53,476 nucleotides of DNA from Thiotrichaceae bacterium (GTDB taxonomy: Bacteria > Pseudomonadota > Gammaproteobacteria > Beggiatoales > Beggiatoaceae), in NCBI GenBank assembly GCA_011391085.1, contig JAABRD010000036.1, positions 1 through 53,476 on the forward strand, written 5' to 3'. Of the stretch, positions 32,983 through 41,598 are shown one piece after another; the stretch's first letter is position 1; each line of letters starts with the position of its first letter. The position numbers and the translations under genes are program-made. The notes under the pieces were generated by a model. The model had not been told where the DNA came from and did no database searches. It worked only from the letters and a program-made list of their open reading frames with translations.

Positions 32983-35900
32983 TCAGTCACGTTTATCTTT
33001 ATCTGATTTGTCCTGCTTATCGGCAGTGGCATCAGTTCCACTGTCTTTCTGGTCCTGCTTGTCGACGGTGCTATCATCCTCACCATCTTTGGCAGATTTA
33101 TCTAACTTGTCAGTCGTGGTTTCGTCATCATTGTCTTTGGCAGACTTATCCTGCTTGTCAGTCGTGGTTTCGTCACCATTGTCTTTAGCAGAGTCTTTAG
33201 CAGACTTATCCTGCTTGTCAGACGCGGTTTCGTCATCATTGTCTTTGGCAGACTTATCCTGCTTGTCAGACGCGGTTTCGTCACCATTGTCTTTAGCAGA
33301 TTGATCCTGCTTGTCAGACGCGGTTTCGTCACCATTGTCTTTAGCAGATTGATCCTGCTTATCGGCGGTGGATGACTTCTCTTCACTGTCCTTAGCAGAT
33401 TCACTGTCCTTAGCAGACTCACTGTCTTTAGCAGACTTATCCTGCTTATCGGTAGTGGTGTCCTCACCCTTGTCCTTTGCAGACTGGTCTTGCTTGTCCT
33501 CCTCAGGCGTTCCCTGTTTTTCCTCCTTATCGGCAACGTCGTCACGCTTGCTATCAGAGGCTTTCTCCTGGGAGTCTTTGACAGATTCGTCGGTCTTGTT
33601 AGAGGCGTCGTCTTCCTTCTCCTTGGCAGGTTTACTCTGCTTATCCTTCTTACTCTGCTTGTCCTTGGCCGGTTTGCTATTCTTGTCCTTGGCGGATTTC
33701 TCCTTGTCAGTGGAACTCTCCTTGGCTACCGGTTTCGTTTCTTCAGACTTCGCAGTTTGATCCTTTTCAGAAGTCTTCTCACGGTCCGCAGTAGGCGAAG
33801 ACTCATCCGTACTGGACTCCTCTTCTTTATCACTGTTGCCCGTCTTTTCCGCTTCCGCGGGATCAGACTCATCGCTAACCTTCGTCTTTTCAGACGTCTT
33901 AGGCTTGCTGGTTTTACCAGATTCTGCCTCGGTTTCTGGACCACATAAACTGTCTATCCACACGAAGTTCCTGCTGATATTCCGGTGCCCCGACAAGGAA
34001 TTACCTTTCATATTCAGAACATCCACACTGAAGTAAGTTCCCCTCATGGTATTGGGTTCCACATTCTTTGGCACCCCTGGCCACCAGCCGGTTATCTCAA
34101 ATTTGAAGGTATCGGAAACGATTTCCGAATTATAGTGTGGTTCAAGGCAATCCTCATCGTAAGGTGCCGGTGCTTTAGAACATGCCAATTGTTCTGGAGA
34201 ACCGTCGGTATCTGGGGTTGAATCAGCACCGAACCAGACGGTTTGCCAATTGGTCTGGATGATCGCTTGGCTTTCAGATGGATACAACGACACTTCACCC
34301 GTGACCGTCAGAAAGCCAGGCTTTCTCTGACAATAGAGGTTAGTTTGACTGTCATCATTGAATGACCCAGTCCAACTTTCCACAGGTGGCAAAGCCGAAG
34401 GTTGGGGTTCACACTTAGCCGACCACGCGATACTTTCAATGTCAGAATAGTGGGTCACAAAGGAACGGTCGTCCACAATTTTACATGCCCACGGGTCATA
34501 CGCATACAGCTTGTGTCCAGTGTCTTGGTCAACCGCAAACATTAACATGCCGCCATCCAGCGTTTCTAATGCTTCCACTTCGCCAGGGAGGTCTTGGCAT
34601 TTTTTGCTGACGACCGAGTTTTGGCCATACCGCCACCACCACAAAGTGGTACCTTCACTGGCATATAAAAATTTGCCATCGGAACTCCAGGCCATACCTT
34701 CGGCATTCACGCTTTTAAAGGGAACTCTGACATAACTGTAACCCGTCTCCGTATTGATTTGAACAATTCCCTTACCAGCCGCCCAGCCCCATAGAGTACC
34801 GTCATAGCGGAAGGCTAAGGCATTGATGTCATCAAATCCGGTCTTACCCACCAATGTCAATTCTCCCGACGTTGGGTCCACCAGGTACAACCGTCCTCTC
34901 TTATCTTTGTCCGCCTTATTACTGGCAACCCCATAGAGGCGATAATTGGAAGGACTAATTTCCAGTCCCTCTATGTCGTAACCTTTGCGGATGGCACCAA
35001 AAGCAGTCGTGGTTCTCTCGCTGGGGTCTATGTATAACAACTGCGAATCCGCCACCCCTTGGTCATTCACCGCATAAATCACATCGCAGGAAGCCCCTTC
35101 TGGCCAAGCGACATAAACCCCGTTCCCCTGATTACCAGAGTAGTCTATCCCACCCGTAGTCTTGTCAAAATCCCAGGTATCATAGCCTGTGTAATCTTCA
35201 CTGACTTGAACTTTGACCACAAAGACGGAGACACTGCCGTTGGCATCGGTCAAGGTGTAAGTGAACGTATCGACTCCTCGAAAGTTTGGGTTAACCGTGT
35301 AAATCAATGTTCCATCTCGGTTATTCACAATTTGACTATTTCGAGAAGGATATAAAATCAAAGTCTGTGAACTTGAATTGATACCCAGGTTAAAAGTAGC
35401 CGAGTGATAAGGATTGGCTTTCACCCAGTGGTCTGCATAATCGCCAAAGAATGAGGGTGCGGGTGGAGTATATTCATAGCTGGGGTCGCTTACTTCCTCC
35501 TCCACCACCGGCCCTGGCACCGGAATCACTTCTGGTTCTGGTGGTTCCACTGGCACGAACGTCAGAACAACCGGTTCCCCTTTGACGCCGTCTGCCACAG
35601 GGGTCAACGTCACCGTTTCGGCCACCGTATTGCCAATGGCAAATTGGGCTTCACCCAGTGAATTGGTAATGACAGGGTTATTCTCAATGTGTACGGTTTC
35701 CGATGTACTGATCAGTTCCACATTCACACCTGCCATTGTAGAACCTTGGGCATCATAAGGAACGATCACCACCTTGAGTTGGGATTGACCATCGGCGACT
35801 GGTGACAGATTCGTCAACTCTTTGGCTTTGATAATCGCAGGGGTCACTTCGACGGAAACCGCTACCGATTGGCTGATGCCAGTTCCTTTCACACTTACGA

Positions 35901-37083
35901 CAACGGGCACGTCACCTGCAACAGTGGAAGTGATTTTGACTATCAATTCGCCATTCTTATCCGTCACCCCAGAACCCGTATTGACAGTGGCTTGACTGTC
36001 AGCAGGTAGTTGCACCGTGACAGGGACGCCTTCGACAGGACCTTTTTCATTTTTGGCCGTCACATTGAGAAATACCGCATCTTTATCTTCCCCCGTTTGA
36101 GTCTTCTTAACAGGGGTGACTGTTAATTCCTTGACATTGGGCGTGAACGCCAAAGAAATCGGTTGCCCTGAAATCGGTTGCCCTTTAATCATCTCCACCA
36201 CAGGCGTGACGGCCACAGTTTGGACCGCCGTATTAGTGATGGAAAAATGCGCTTCACCCGCTGCATTGGTGGTAACAGGATTTTCTGCAATCACCGCGGT
36301 GGTGGAATCGCTAGTCAGTTTCACTGTCACATCCGGGAGAGGGTTGCCATTCGCATCTTTGGGGGTTACGAGTAAGGAAATGGGAGAACTACCATCCGCA
36401 GGTGCCGGTTGGGGTCCATCGGAAAGAGGAGGTTCTGATGTGTTTCCGGTTCCTCCCGTGACCGGTTGATTACTCTTGATTGGAGTAATAACTAATTCCT
36501 TGACATTGGGAGTGAAGGTCAAAGGAGGCAATGGCACTTCAATAGTCGTCCCCACCACCACCAGTTTGGCATTCTCCACGGTTTGGACGACCGTACTGGT
36601 GATGGAAAAATGCGCTTCGCCTGACGCACCGGTGGTAATGGGATTTTCTGCAAATACCACGGTGGTGGAATCGCTAGTTAGTTCCACTTTTACACCAGAG
36701 AGAGGGGTGCCTAGGACGTTTTTGGCGGTTATGGGTAAGGAAATGGGAGAATTACCATCCGCAGGTGCAACAAGTTGGGGGTCCTGGGAGAGAGGTGATT
36801 CTGACGTTGGCGATTCTAGTGAACAGACTTGTTTTTTAACACTTTCCTCACAGTCATTAGGATCGCACTCTTCTATTTCATCACACCTGCCATCGCACTC
36901 ACCTAAACAATCGTCGTCAAGACATTCGGAATTACACTCCCCCTTGCAAGCATCCAGTGATAGAGGCGACCTTGGGCAGTACACAGAAACCAGTTTGCTA
37001 TAATAGGGGACGTTGTAGGCATACGCCATCCCACTCATGCCAGAAGCCACACAAACTAAAAACAACAAACTATACTTTTTCAT
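32983..37083 (-). CDS. Large secreted Ig-repeat protein with Cys-rich head and low-complexity tail
   Basis: A 1366-residue exported protein. Residues 1-22 are a signal peptide (ending MAYA). Residues 35-90 are Cys- and Asp/Glu-rich with ten Cys (DACKGECNSECLDDDC...). Residues 95-540 contain four or five Big_1/invasin-like Ig domains (PADGNSPISLPITAKNVLGTPLSGVKVELTS type). About 565-680 is a cadherin-like FRGVDTFTYTLTDANGSVSV domain. About 690-930 is a propeller-like region (DIEGLEISPSNYRLYGVASN). The last ~250 residues are Lys/Asp/Ser repeats, including about six copies of a 16-residue unit (DKQDQSAKDNGDETAS). No anchor motif or autotransporter barrel is seen. Probably an adhesin or sheath protein. 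Confidence 0.8.
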   Translation of the reverse strand: MKKYSLLFLVCVASGMSGMAYAYNVPYYSKLVSVYCPRSPLSLDACKGECNSECLDDDCLGECDGRCDEIEECDPNDCEESVKKQVCSLESPTSESPLSQDPQLVAPADGNSPISLPITAKNVLGTPLSGVKVELTSDSTTVVFAENPITTGASGEAHFSITSTVVQTVENAKLVVVGTTIEVPLPPLTFTPNVKELVITPIKSNQPVTGGTGNTSEPPLSDGPQPAPADGSSPISLLVTPKDANGNPLPDVTVKLTSDSTTAVIAENPVTTNAAGEAHFSITNTAVQTVAVTPVVEMIKGQPISGQPISLAFTPNVKELTVTPVKKTQTGEDKDAVFLNVTAKNEKGPVEGVPVTVQLPADSQATVNTGSGVTDKNGELIVKITSTVAGDVPVVVSVKGTGISQSVAVSVEVTPAIIKAKELTNLSPVADGQSQLKVVIVPYDAQGSTMAGVNVELISTSETVHIENNPVITNSLGEAQFAIGNTVAETVTLTPVADGVKGEPVVLTFVPVEPPEPEVIPVPGPVVEEEVSDPSYEYTPPAPSFFGDYADHWVKANPYHSATFNLGINSSSQTLILYPSRNSQIVNNRDGTLIYTVNPNFRGVDTFTYTLTDANGSVSVFVVKVQVSEDYTGYDTWDFDKTTGGIDYSGNQGNGVYVAWPEGASCDVIYAVNDQGVADSQLLYIDPSERTTTAFGAIRKGYDIEGLEISPSNYRLYGVASNKADKDKRGRLYLVDPTSGELTLVGKTGFDDINALAFRYDGTLWGWAAGKGIVQINTETGYSYVRVPFKSVNAEGMAWSSDGKFLYASEGTTLWWWRYGQNSVVSKKCQDLPGEVEALETLDGGMLMFAVDQDTGHKLYAYDPWACKIVDDRSFVTHYSDIESIAWSAKCEPQPSALPPVESWTGSFNDDSQTNLYCQRKPGFLTVTGEVSLYPSESQAIIQTNWQTVWFGADSTPDTDGSPEQLACSKAPAPYDEDCLEPHYNSEIVSDTFKFEITGWWPGVPKNVEPNTMRGTYFSVDVLNMKGNSLSGHRNISRNFVWIDSLCGPETEAESGKTSKPKTSEKTKVSDESDPAEAEKTGNSDKEEESSTDESSPTADREKTSEKDQTAKSEETKPVAKESSTDKEKSAKDKNSKPAKDKQSKKDKQSKPAKEKEDDASNKTDESVKDSQEKASDSKRDDVADKEEKQGTPEEDKQDQSAKDKGEDTTTDKQDKSAKDSESAKDSESAKDSEEKSSTADKQDQSAKDNGDETASDKQDQSAKDNGDETASDKQDKSAKDNDDETASDKQDKSAKDSAKDNGDETTTDKQDKSAKDNDDETTTDKLDKSAKDGEDDSTVDKQDQKDSGTDATADKQDKSDKDKRD
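33070..33380. repeat. In-frame 48 bp coding repeats
   Basis: About six tandem copies of a 48 bp unit encoding the SAKDN(G/D)DET(A/T)(S/T)DKQD(Q/K) motif. Neighbouring copies are nearly identical at DNA level. One copy carries an extra four codons. Such arrays change copy number by slippage without breaking frame. Confidence 0.85.
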
Positions 37084-37500
37084 AATAAATTACCTTTTTG
37101 AGGTTATTAACTTTTCTCGTTAGCTATTTCACATTCTAACTCACTCAATATATGCAAAAAATATGCTAAAAACCATCAATTATTCAAGAATATTACCATA
37201 AATTTTGTAAATCCAACGTAACTATTTTAAATTATTGAAATAAATTTCATAATAAATGATACTCCACTCAAAATAAATTACATTTCAATATAGTAAAATT
37301 TAATTAAAAATTAACGAAAATGTGTTGATTTTCAACAGGGGGTGTTGAAAATCAACACATCGAAAATTTTCATTAAGTGTCATTTAGTGAAAATTGCGAT
37401 TTAAAATGAGACGCACTTTGCACCTTCTTGTGCCCCCTACCTATTAAGTTAAGAAATGATTAATATCAAGAAACCAGGCCACCCAAAATTAACCGATAGA
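37084..37500. other. AT-rich region upstream of the Ig-repeat gene
   Basis: No gene. Very AT-rich from 37100 to 37400, as expected for a promoter of the minus-strand surface protein. A perfect inverted repeat TGTGTTGATTTTCAACA / TGTTGAAAATCAACACA lies at 37321-37361; it may be a terminator or regulator site. Confidence 0.55.
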
Positions 37501-37880
37501 TGGCGGTGGACTAGAGGCTTTAGCCGCAATGCTATTAAGTTAAGGAAAACTGCGAAGGTTTGGTGGAGTGGAGGCTTTAGCCGGCTGGCAGTAGGCACAC
37601 TCCAAGTCTCAAGAGTGGGGGGCGCCTACCGCCGGCAGGCTAAAGCCTCCACTCCACCAGCGTTTTCCTTAACTTAATAGCATTGAGGCTTTAGCCGGTG
37701 GGCGCAGAACAGATATAGTAATATTCCTTCTCACTTGTACCCCCCCTGCCCCCCGCACGCGGGGGGAGTCACTCCCCCCCGTGTACGGGGGGGCAGGGGG
37801 GGGTACAAGTGATGAGGAATATTACTATATTGAAATCACCGTGCCCCCCTCCGGCTAAAGCCTCCAGTCCACCCATATTT
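37500..37880. repeat. Family A repeats surrounding family D element copy 3
   Basis: Family A arms at 37506-37690, including a GGTGGAGTGGAGGCTTTAGC ... GCTAAAGCCTCCACTCCACC variant around a GGCGCCTACC core, then the family D element, then a closing GGCTAAAGCCTCCAGTCCAC at 37853. The D element is nested inside family A sequence, so it inserted later. Confidence 0.8.
37713..37830. mobile_element. Family D MITE-like element, copy 3
   Basis: Ends GATATAGTAATATTC and inverse. Core is C-run/G-run palindrome ACCCCCCCTGCCCCCCGCAC ... GTGTACGGGGGGGCAGGGGG, similar to copy 1 but with the two half-cores exchanged. Confidence 0.8.
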
Positions 37881-37938
37881 ATTTCGTGAAAGTTCTCAAT
37901 TCTTATACCGATCATAACTTATCATTCTATCACACTCC

Positions 37939-38853
37939 ATGAACAAATCTTTCCTTCTTTTTTCCCGTGTCCTCTTTTCCACCCATTGGATCACTATCAT
38001 CAACTTGATTCTAGCCGTGGTGCTAGGGTATCAAGTGATGCACCTGTTACTGATGATGAACGATCCGCCCCTGGCTAACCTCCTCACCTCCCACTCGCGT
38101 CCCTTGACTTCAACCTCTTCGCTACCGACTCAAACTCATCTTCTCAACCTCACTCCTTTGTTGGAAGCGAATTTCTTTGGGCCTCCTCAAGCAACGGTTT
38201 TGAAACCGTCGCACACTGCGTTAACGCCACCGCCTGAAACGCCCTTGAATTTAACCTTGCAAGGCATTTATTACAGCACCGATCCAAGCGCTTCATTGGC
38301 CATCATTACGACACCAGATGGTAAAACAGAACTCTATAAACAGGATAAACCTTTACCGAATGGGATCACCATCCAAAAAATCGAACCGCGGAAATTGATT
38401 TTGCTAAGAAATGGACAGCAGGAAACGTTGCTTCTGGAAGGTTCTCACCCTGACGAGGGGGCAAATCCGGCTGAAGCCTCTAGTCCCGGACTCGCTACTC
38501 ATACCACGACTAGCAAGGACGCTGATAAAGCTAAACCTGGGCAACTATTGGGTGACTATCAACGTCAATTGCAAGCCAATCCTCAGCACTTGATGAATCT
38601 CATGCACCTGTCACCCGTCAGTCAAGAAGGCCGTTTTCTTGGGTATCGTCTCAGTCCTGGCAAAGACACTCAGGTGCTGACGCAATTTAACTTGCAAGCG
38701 GGGGATATATTGACTGCCGTCAATGGTGTTAAACTCGATTCTCCTCTCAAAGGACTGACGGTGGTAGAACAATTGGCGACGGCGGATCATCTGGAATTGC
38801 AAATTTTACGCAATGGGCAATTGGTGCCGTTGTCCTTCAATATAGAAAGATAG
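37939..38853 (+). CDS. gspC: Type II secretion inner-membrane protein GspC
   Basis: A 304-residue protein. It has a short cytoplasmic N-terminus, one transmembrane helix (about residues 18-38, WITIINLILAVVLGYQVMHLL), a homology-region domain (NLTLQGIYYSTDPSASLAII, then KQDKPLPNGITIQKIEPRKLILLRNGQQETLLL) that contacts GspD, and a C-terminal PDZ domain (GFRLSPGKDT-like: LGYRLSPGKDTQVLTQFNLQAGDILTAVNGVKL). Unusually, the linker contains GANPAEASSPGL, encoded by a family A repeat (38462-38487) inserted in frame. Next to gspD, 600 bp away, in the expected order. Confidence 0.9.
   Translation: MNKSFLLFSRVLFSTHWITIINLILAVVLGYQVMHLLLMMNDPPLANLLTSHSRPLTSTSSLPTQTHLLNLTPLLEANFFGPPQATVLKPSHTALTPPPETPLNLTLQGIYYSTDPSASLAIITTPDGKTELYKQDKPLPNGITIQKIEPRKLILLRNGQQETLLLEGSHPDEGANPAEASSPGLATHTTTSKDADKAKPGQLLGDYQRQLQANPQHLMNLMHLSPVSQEGRFLGYRLSPGKDTQVLTQFNLQAGDILTAVNGVKLDSPLKGLTVVEQLATADHLELQILRNGQLVPLSFNIER
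38462..38490 (+). repeat. Family A repeat arm inside gspC coding sequence
   Basis: CCGGCTGAAGCCTCTAGTCC at 38468-38487 is identical to arms found in intergenic family A elements. It is read through in frame as PAEASSP within the flexible linker between the HR and PDZ domains. Confidence 0.9.
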
Positions 38854-39277
38854 CACCATCGATTGCCAAAGTCAATGGCCTCCCCCCCGGAGTCCAAAAC
38901 AGGTTTTGGACCCCATTGTCATTGACATCTCTCTCAGGTCGATTTATACTAAGAATCACCATTTTTCAATCCAATTAGAGTACGCCATTTAAAAACTGCA
39001 ACAAACCTAATCGGTGCGTGGGACGCACCCTACTAAATATGTTGGACTAGAGGCGGAAGCCGGCGGGGGCCGAATACAATTAAATCGCCGGGAACGGCCA
39101 CCGGCTGAAGCCTCTAGTCCACCTATATTTTAATTTCGGGGGGACCTTTATTCGTTAACTGAATGGCATTGCGGCGGAAGCCTCTAATCCACCAACACTT
39201 TAATTTTTGGAAGACCTTCCATGACCATAGAGAGAACGGTATTACACACTAGGTTCATTATTCATTATTCATTATTC
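38854..39277. repeat. Spacer between gspC and gspD, mixed repeats
   Basis: No gene. 38888-38913 is a family E hairpin; 39013-39030 has GGTGCGTGGGACGCACCC; 39043-39125 and 39172-39193 are family A arms. 39255-39275 and 39416-39445 are runs of TTCATTATTCA. Confidence 0.75.
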
Positions 39278-39415
39278 GGTAGTGATGCAATCTGGGTGAA
39301 ATATCGTGCGGTTTCTCGTCAGTCTGGAACTCTGATTAAGATGATTAAATGATGGCCATGAAAGGAGGCTTGACTAATCAGAGTTCAGACAGAGAACCCA
39401 CATTGCATCACTACC
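39278..39415. mobile_element. Family C MITE-like element with a different core
   Basis: Ends GTAGTGATGCAATCTGGG and CCCACATTGCATCACTACC. The core lacks the CCCTCACC palindrome; instead it has TCTGGAACTCTGATTA ... TAATCAGAGTTCAGA inverted repeats. Same ends, exchanged core. Confidence 0.75.
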
Positions 39416-39449
39416 CATTATTCATTATTCACTATTCATTATTCACAAC

Positions 39450-41462
39450 ATGTTATTTCACTTTCGAATCCTACTCAGTTGCTGTCTCCTCTTCCCACCC
39501 CTACTTTTGGCCCAACCCAAAGTGACGTTGAACTTCACGGATTTAGATATTAACCTCCTCATTAACACCATTTCAGAAATCACCCATAAAACCTTCATTG
39601 TCGACCCTCGCGTCAAAGCCAAAGTCACGGTCATTTCCAATAATCCAATGGACCCTGACCAAGTCTATGAAGTCTTCCTATCCATCCTTAGCGTCCACGG
39701 TTTTGCCGCGGTCCAAAGTGGGGAAGTGATAAAAATTCTTCCAGAAAACCTCGCCAAAACCGAAAATACGCCAGTGTTTTCGCCACCCGACGCGCCTACA
39801 GGAGAGGAGATTATCACTCAAGTCATCCAAGTCAAACATGTCTCGGCACCCCAACTGATCCCCATTCTGCGACCGCTTGTTCATCAAGAAGGTCACCTGG
39901 TGGCTTACCCCAATAATAACACCCTTATCGTCTCAGACCACGCTAACACCGTCAATCGCCTCCTGGATATTATTCGCCGTATTGACCAACCAGATAGCCA
40001 AGATATTGACATCGTGGCCTTAGAACACGCTTCTGCCAATGACATGGTGCGCACGTTGACCACCCTTGAACAACAAAACGCTTCCTCCGCTGGCACCAAT
40101 GCCACCACTTCACCACCGCACTTGATTGCTGATGAGAGAACCAATAGCATTCTCATAAGCGGTGACAGTGACACGCGCCTGCGCTTACGGGCCTTGATTG
40201 CCCATCTCGACACGCCCGTGAAAACCATTGGCAACACGCAAGTCGTTTATTTACGCTATGCCAAAGCCGGTGACCTAGCCAATGTTCTCAAAGGGATTAG
40301 TGACACCATCGCCCAAACAGCTACTTCGGAAGGTTCTAAAAATTCTCCTGCTGCTGCAACTAAAGATACCGTCAAAACCACTATTCAAGCGGATGCCAGT
40401 ACCAATAGTCTCGTCATCACTGCCACCCCTGACGTCCTCCTAAATTTACAATCGGTCATTCGTCAACTCGATATCCGCCGTGCCCAAGTTCTCGTGGAGG
40501 CCATCATTGCTGAAATCTCCACCGACAAAGCCAGAGAAATTGGGGTACAATGGCTGTTTTACGGTAGTAGCGGCACCAACCCGATTGGCTTTAGCAACTT
40601 TGATAACACTGGCAATAAAATCATTGATCTAGCTGGAACCGCCTACCAAATGGATAAAAGTAACAACCTCTCCCTCCCCAAATTTCAAGCTGGGGCATTG
40701 CTAGGACTGGGACGTTTTGGCAGTAGTACATTTAACTTTGCCACTCTCCTCCAAGCCCTGTCCACCGATGTGCATACTAATGTGTTATCTACCCCGTCAT
40801 TACTCACTTTAGACAATGAAGATGCCGAAATCGTCGTCGGTCAAAACGTCCCCTTTGTCACCGGCCAATACACCAGTACCGGCAACACTGCCAATGTCAC
40901 CAACCCGTTTCAAACCATCCAACGTCAAGACGTGGGTATCAAACTCAAAGTGAAACCGCAAATCAATGAAGGCAACGCCGTCAAATTACAAATTGAACAA
41001 GAAGTGTCTAGCATCACGCCCAGTAGCATTGCCACTGCCGATATTGTCACGAACAAGCGCACCATTAAAACGACGGTCATCGTTGAAGATGGTAACATCA
41101 TTGTGTTAGGAGGATTGATGGATGAGGACCTTCAACAAACCACTCAAAAAATCCCTGGTTTAGGCGATCTCCCGTTACTCGGCGCCCTGTTTCGTTCCCA
41201 AAGCACCCAAAAAATCAAACGCAACCTCATGGTTTTTCTACACCCTGTCATTGTGCGAGATGCGGCCTTAGAAAGCACCATCAGTATCGGCAAATACAAC
41301 GAAATGCGCAACAAACAACTGCAACAAAAATCTCAAGAGTTACCTTTAATGTCCAAAGAAGAAATCCCTGTCCTACCCAACTTGAATGATTTTATAATCA
41401 CATTACCTGGGGACGCGGTCCCGTTGCCACCGAAAATCAAGCCACAACCACTAAAAAAATAG
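39450..41462 (+). CDS. gspD: Type II secretion system secretin
   Basis: A 670-residue outer-membrane secretin with a signal peptide (to residue 22, LLLAQP). The N0 domain (VTLNFTDLDINLLINTISEI) and three N domains (VIQVKHVSAPQLIPILRPLV, DIVALEHASANDMVRTL, TQVVYLRYAKAGDLANVLKG) precede the secretin core: QVLVEAIIAEISTDKAREIGVQW, VHTNVLSTPSLLTLDNEDAEIVVGQNVPFVTG, RQDVGIKLKVKPQIN, and VIVEDGNIIVLGGLMDEDLQQTTQKIPGLGDLPLLGALFR. It forms the export channel for folded proteins. gspE onward are not adjacent, so the pathway genes are split. No Shine-Dalgarno; the gene begins directly after repeat sequence. Confidence 0.96.
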   Translation: MLFHFRILLSCCLLFPPLLLAQPKVTLNFTDLDINLLINTISEITHKTFIVDPRVKAKVTVISNNPMDPDQVYEVFLSILSVHGFAAVQSGEVIKILPENLAKTENTPVFSPPDAPTGEEIITQVIQVKHVSAPQLIPILRPLVHQEGHLVAYPNNNTLIVSDHANTVNRLLDIIRRIDQPDSQDIDIVALEHASANDMVRTLTTLEQQNASSAGTNATTSPPHLIADERTNSILISGDSDTRLRLRALIAHLDTPVKTIGNTQVVYLRYAKAGDLANVLKGISDTIAQTATSEGSKNSPAAATKDTVKTTIQADASTNSLVITATPDVLLNLQSVIRQLDIRRAQVLVEAIIAEISTDKAREIGVQWLFYGSSGTNPIGFSNFDNTGNKIIDLAGTAYQMDKSNNLSLPKFQAGALLGLGRFGSSTFNFATLLQALSTDVHTNVLSTPSLLTLDNEDAEIVVGQNVPFVTGQYTSTGNTANVTNPFQTIQRQDVGIKLKVKPQINEGNAVKLQIEQEVSSITPSSIATADIVTNKRTIKTTVIVEDGNIIVLGGLMDEDLQQTTQKIPGLGDLPLLGALFRSQSTQKIKRNLMVFLHPVIVRDAALESTISIGKYNEMRNKQLQQKSQELPLMSKEEIPVLPNLNDFIITLPGDAVPLPPKIKPQPLKK

Positions 41463-41598
41463 GGGGTGGTGCATTTAGGTGTGGATATGGTAAAATTCAT
41501 TCTTTCACATACCTCATATCCATCACATACATCACAGTTCACCCAGATTGTATCACTGTCATCAAATTAATCATCAACCCCTGAAAATACAAAAAGAA

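Noticed and set aside
33008-33948. Plus-strand ORFs of up to 152 codons opposite the surface protein tail
   Set aside because: They are antisense readings of the 48 bp repeats (LSLADLSCLSV) with low complexity.
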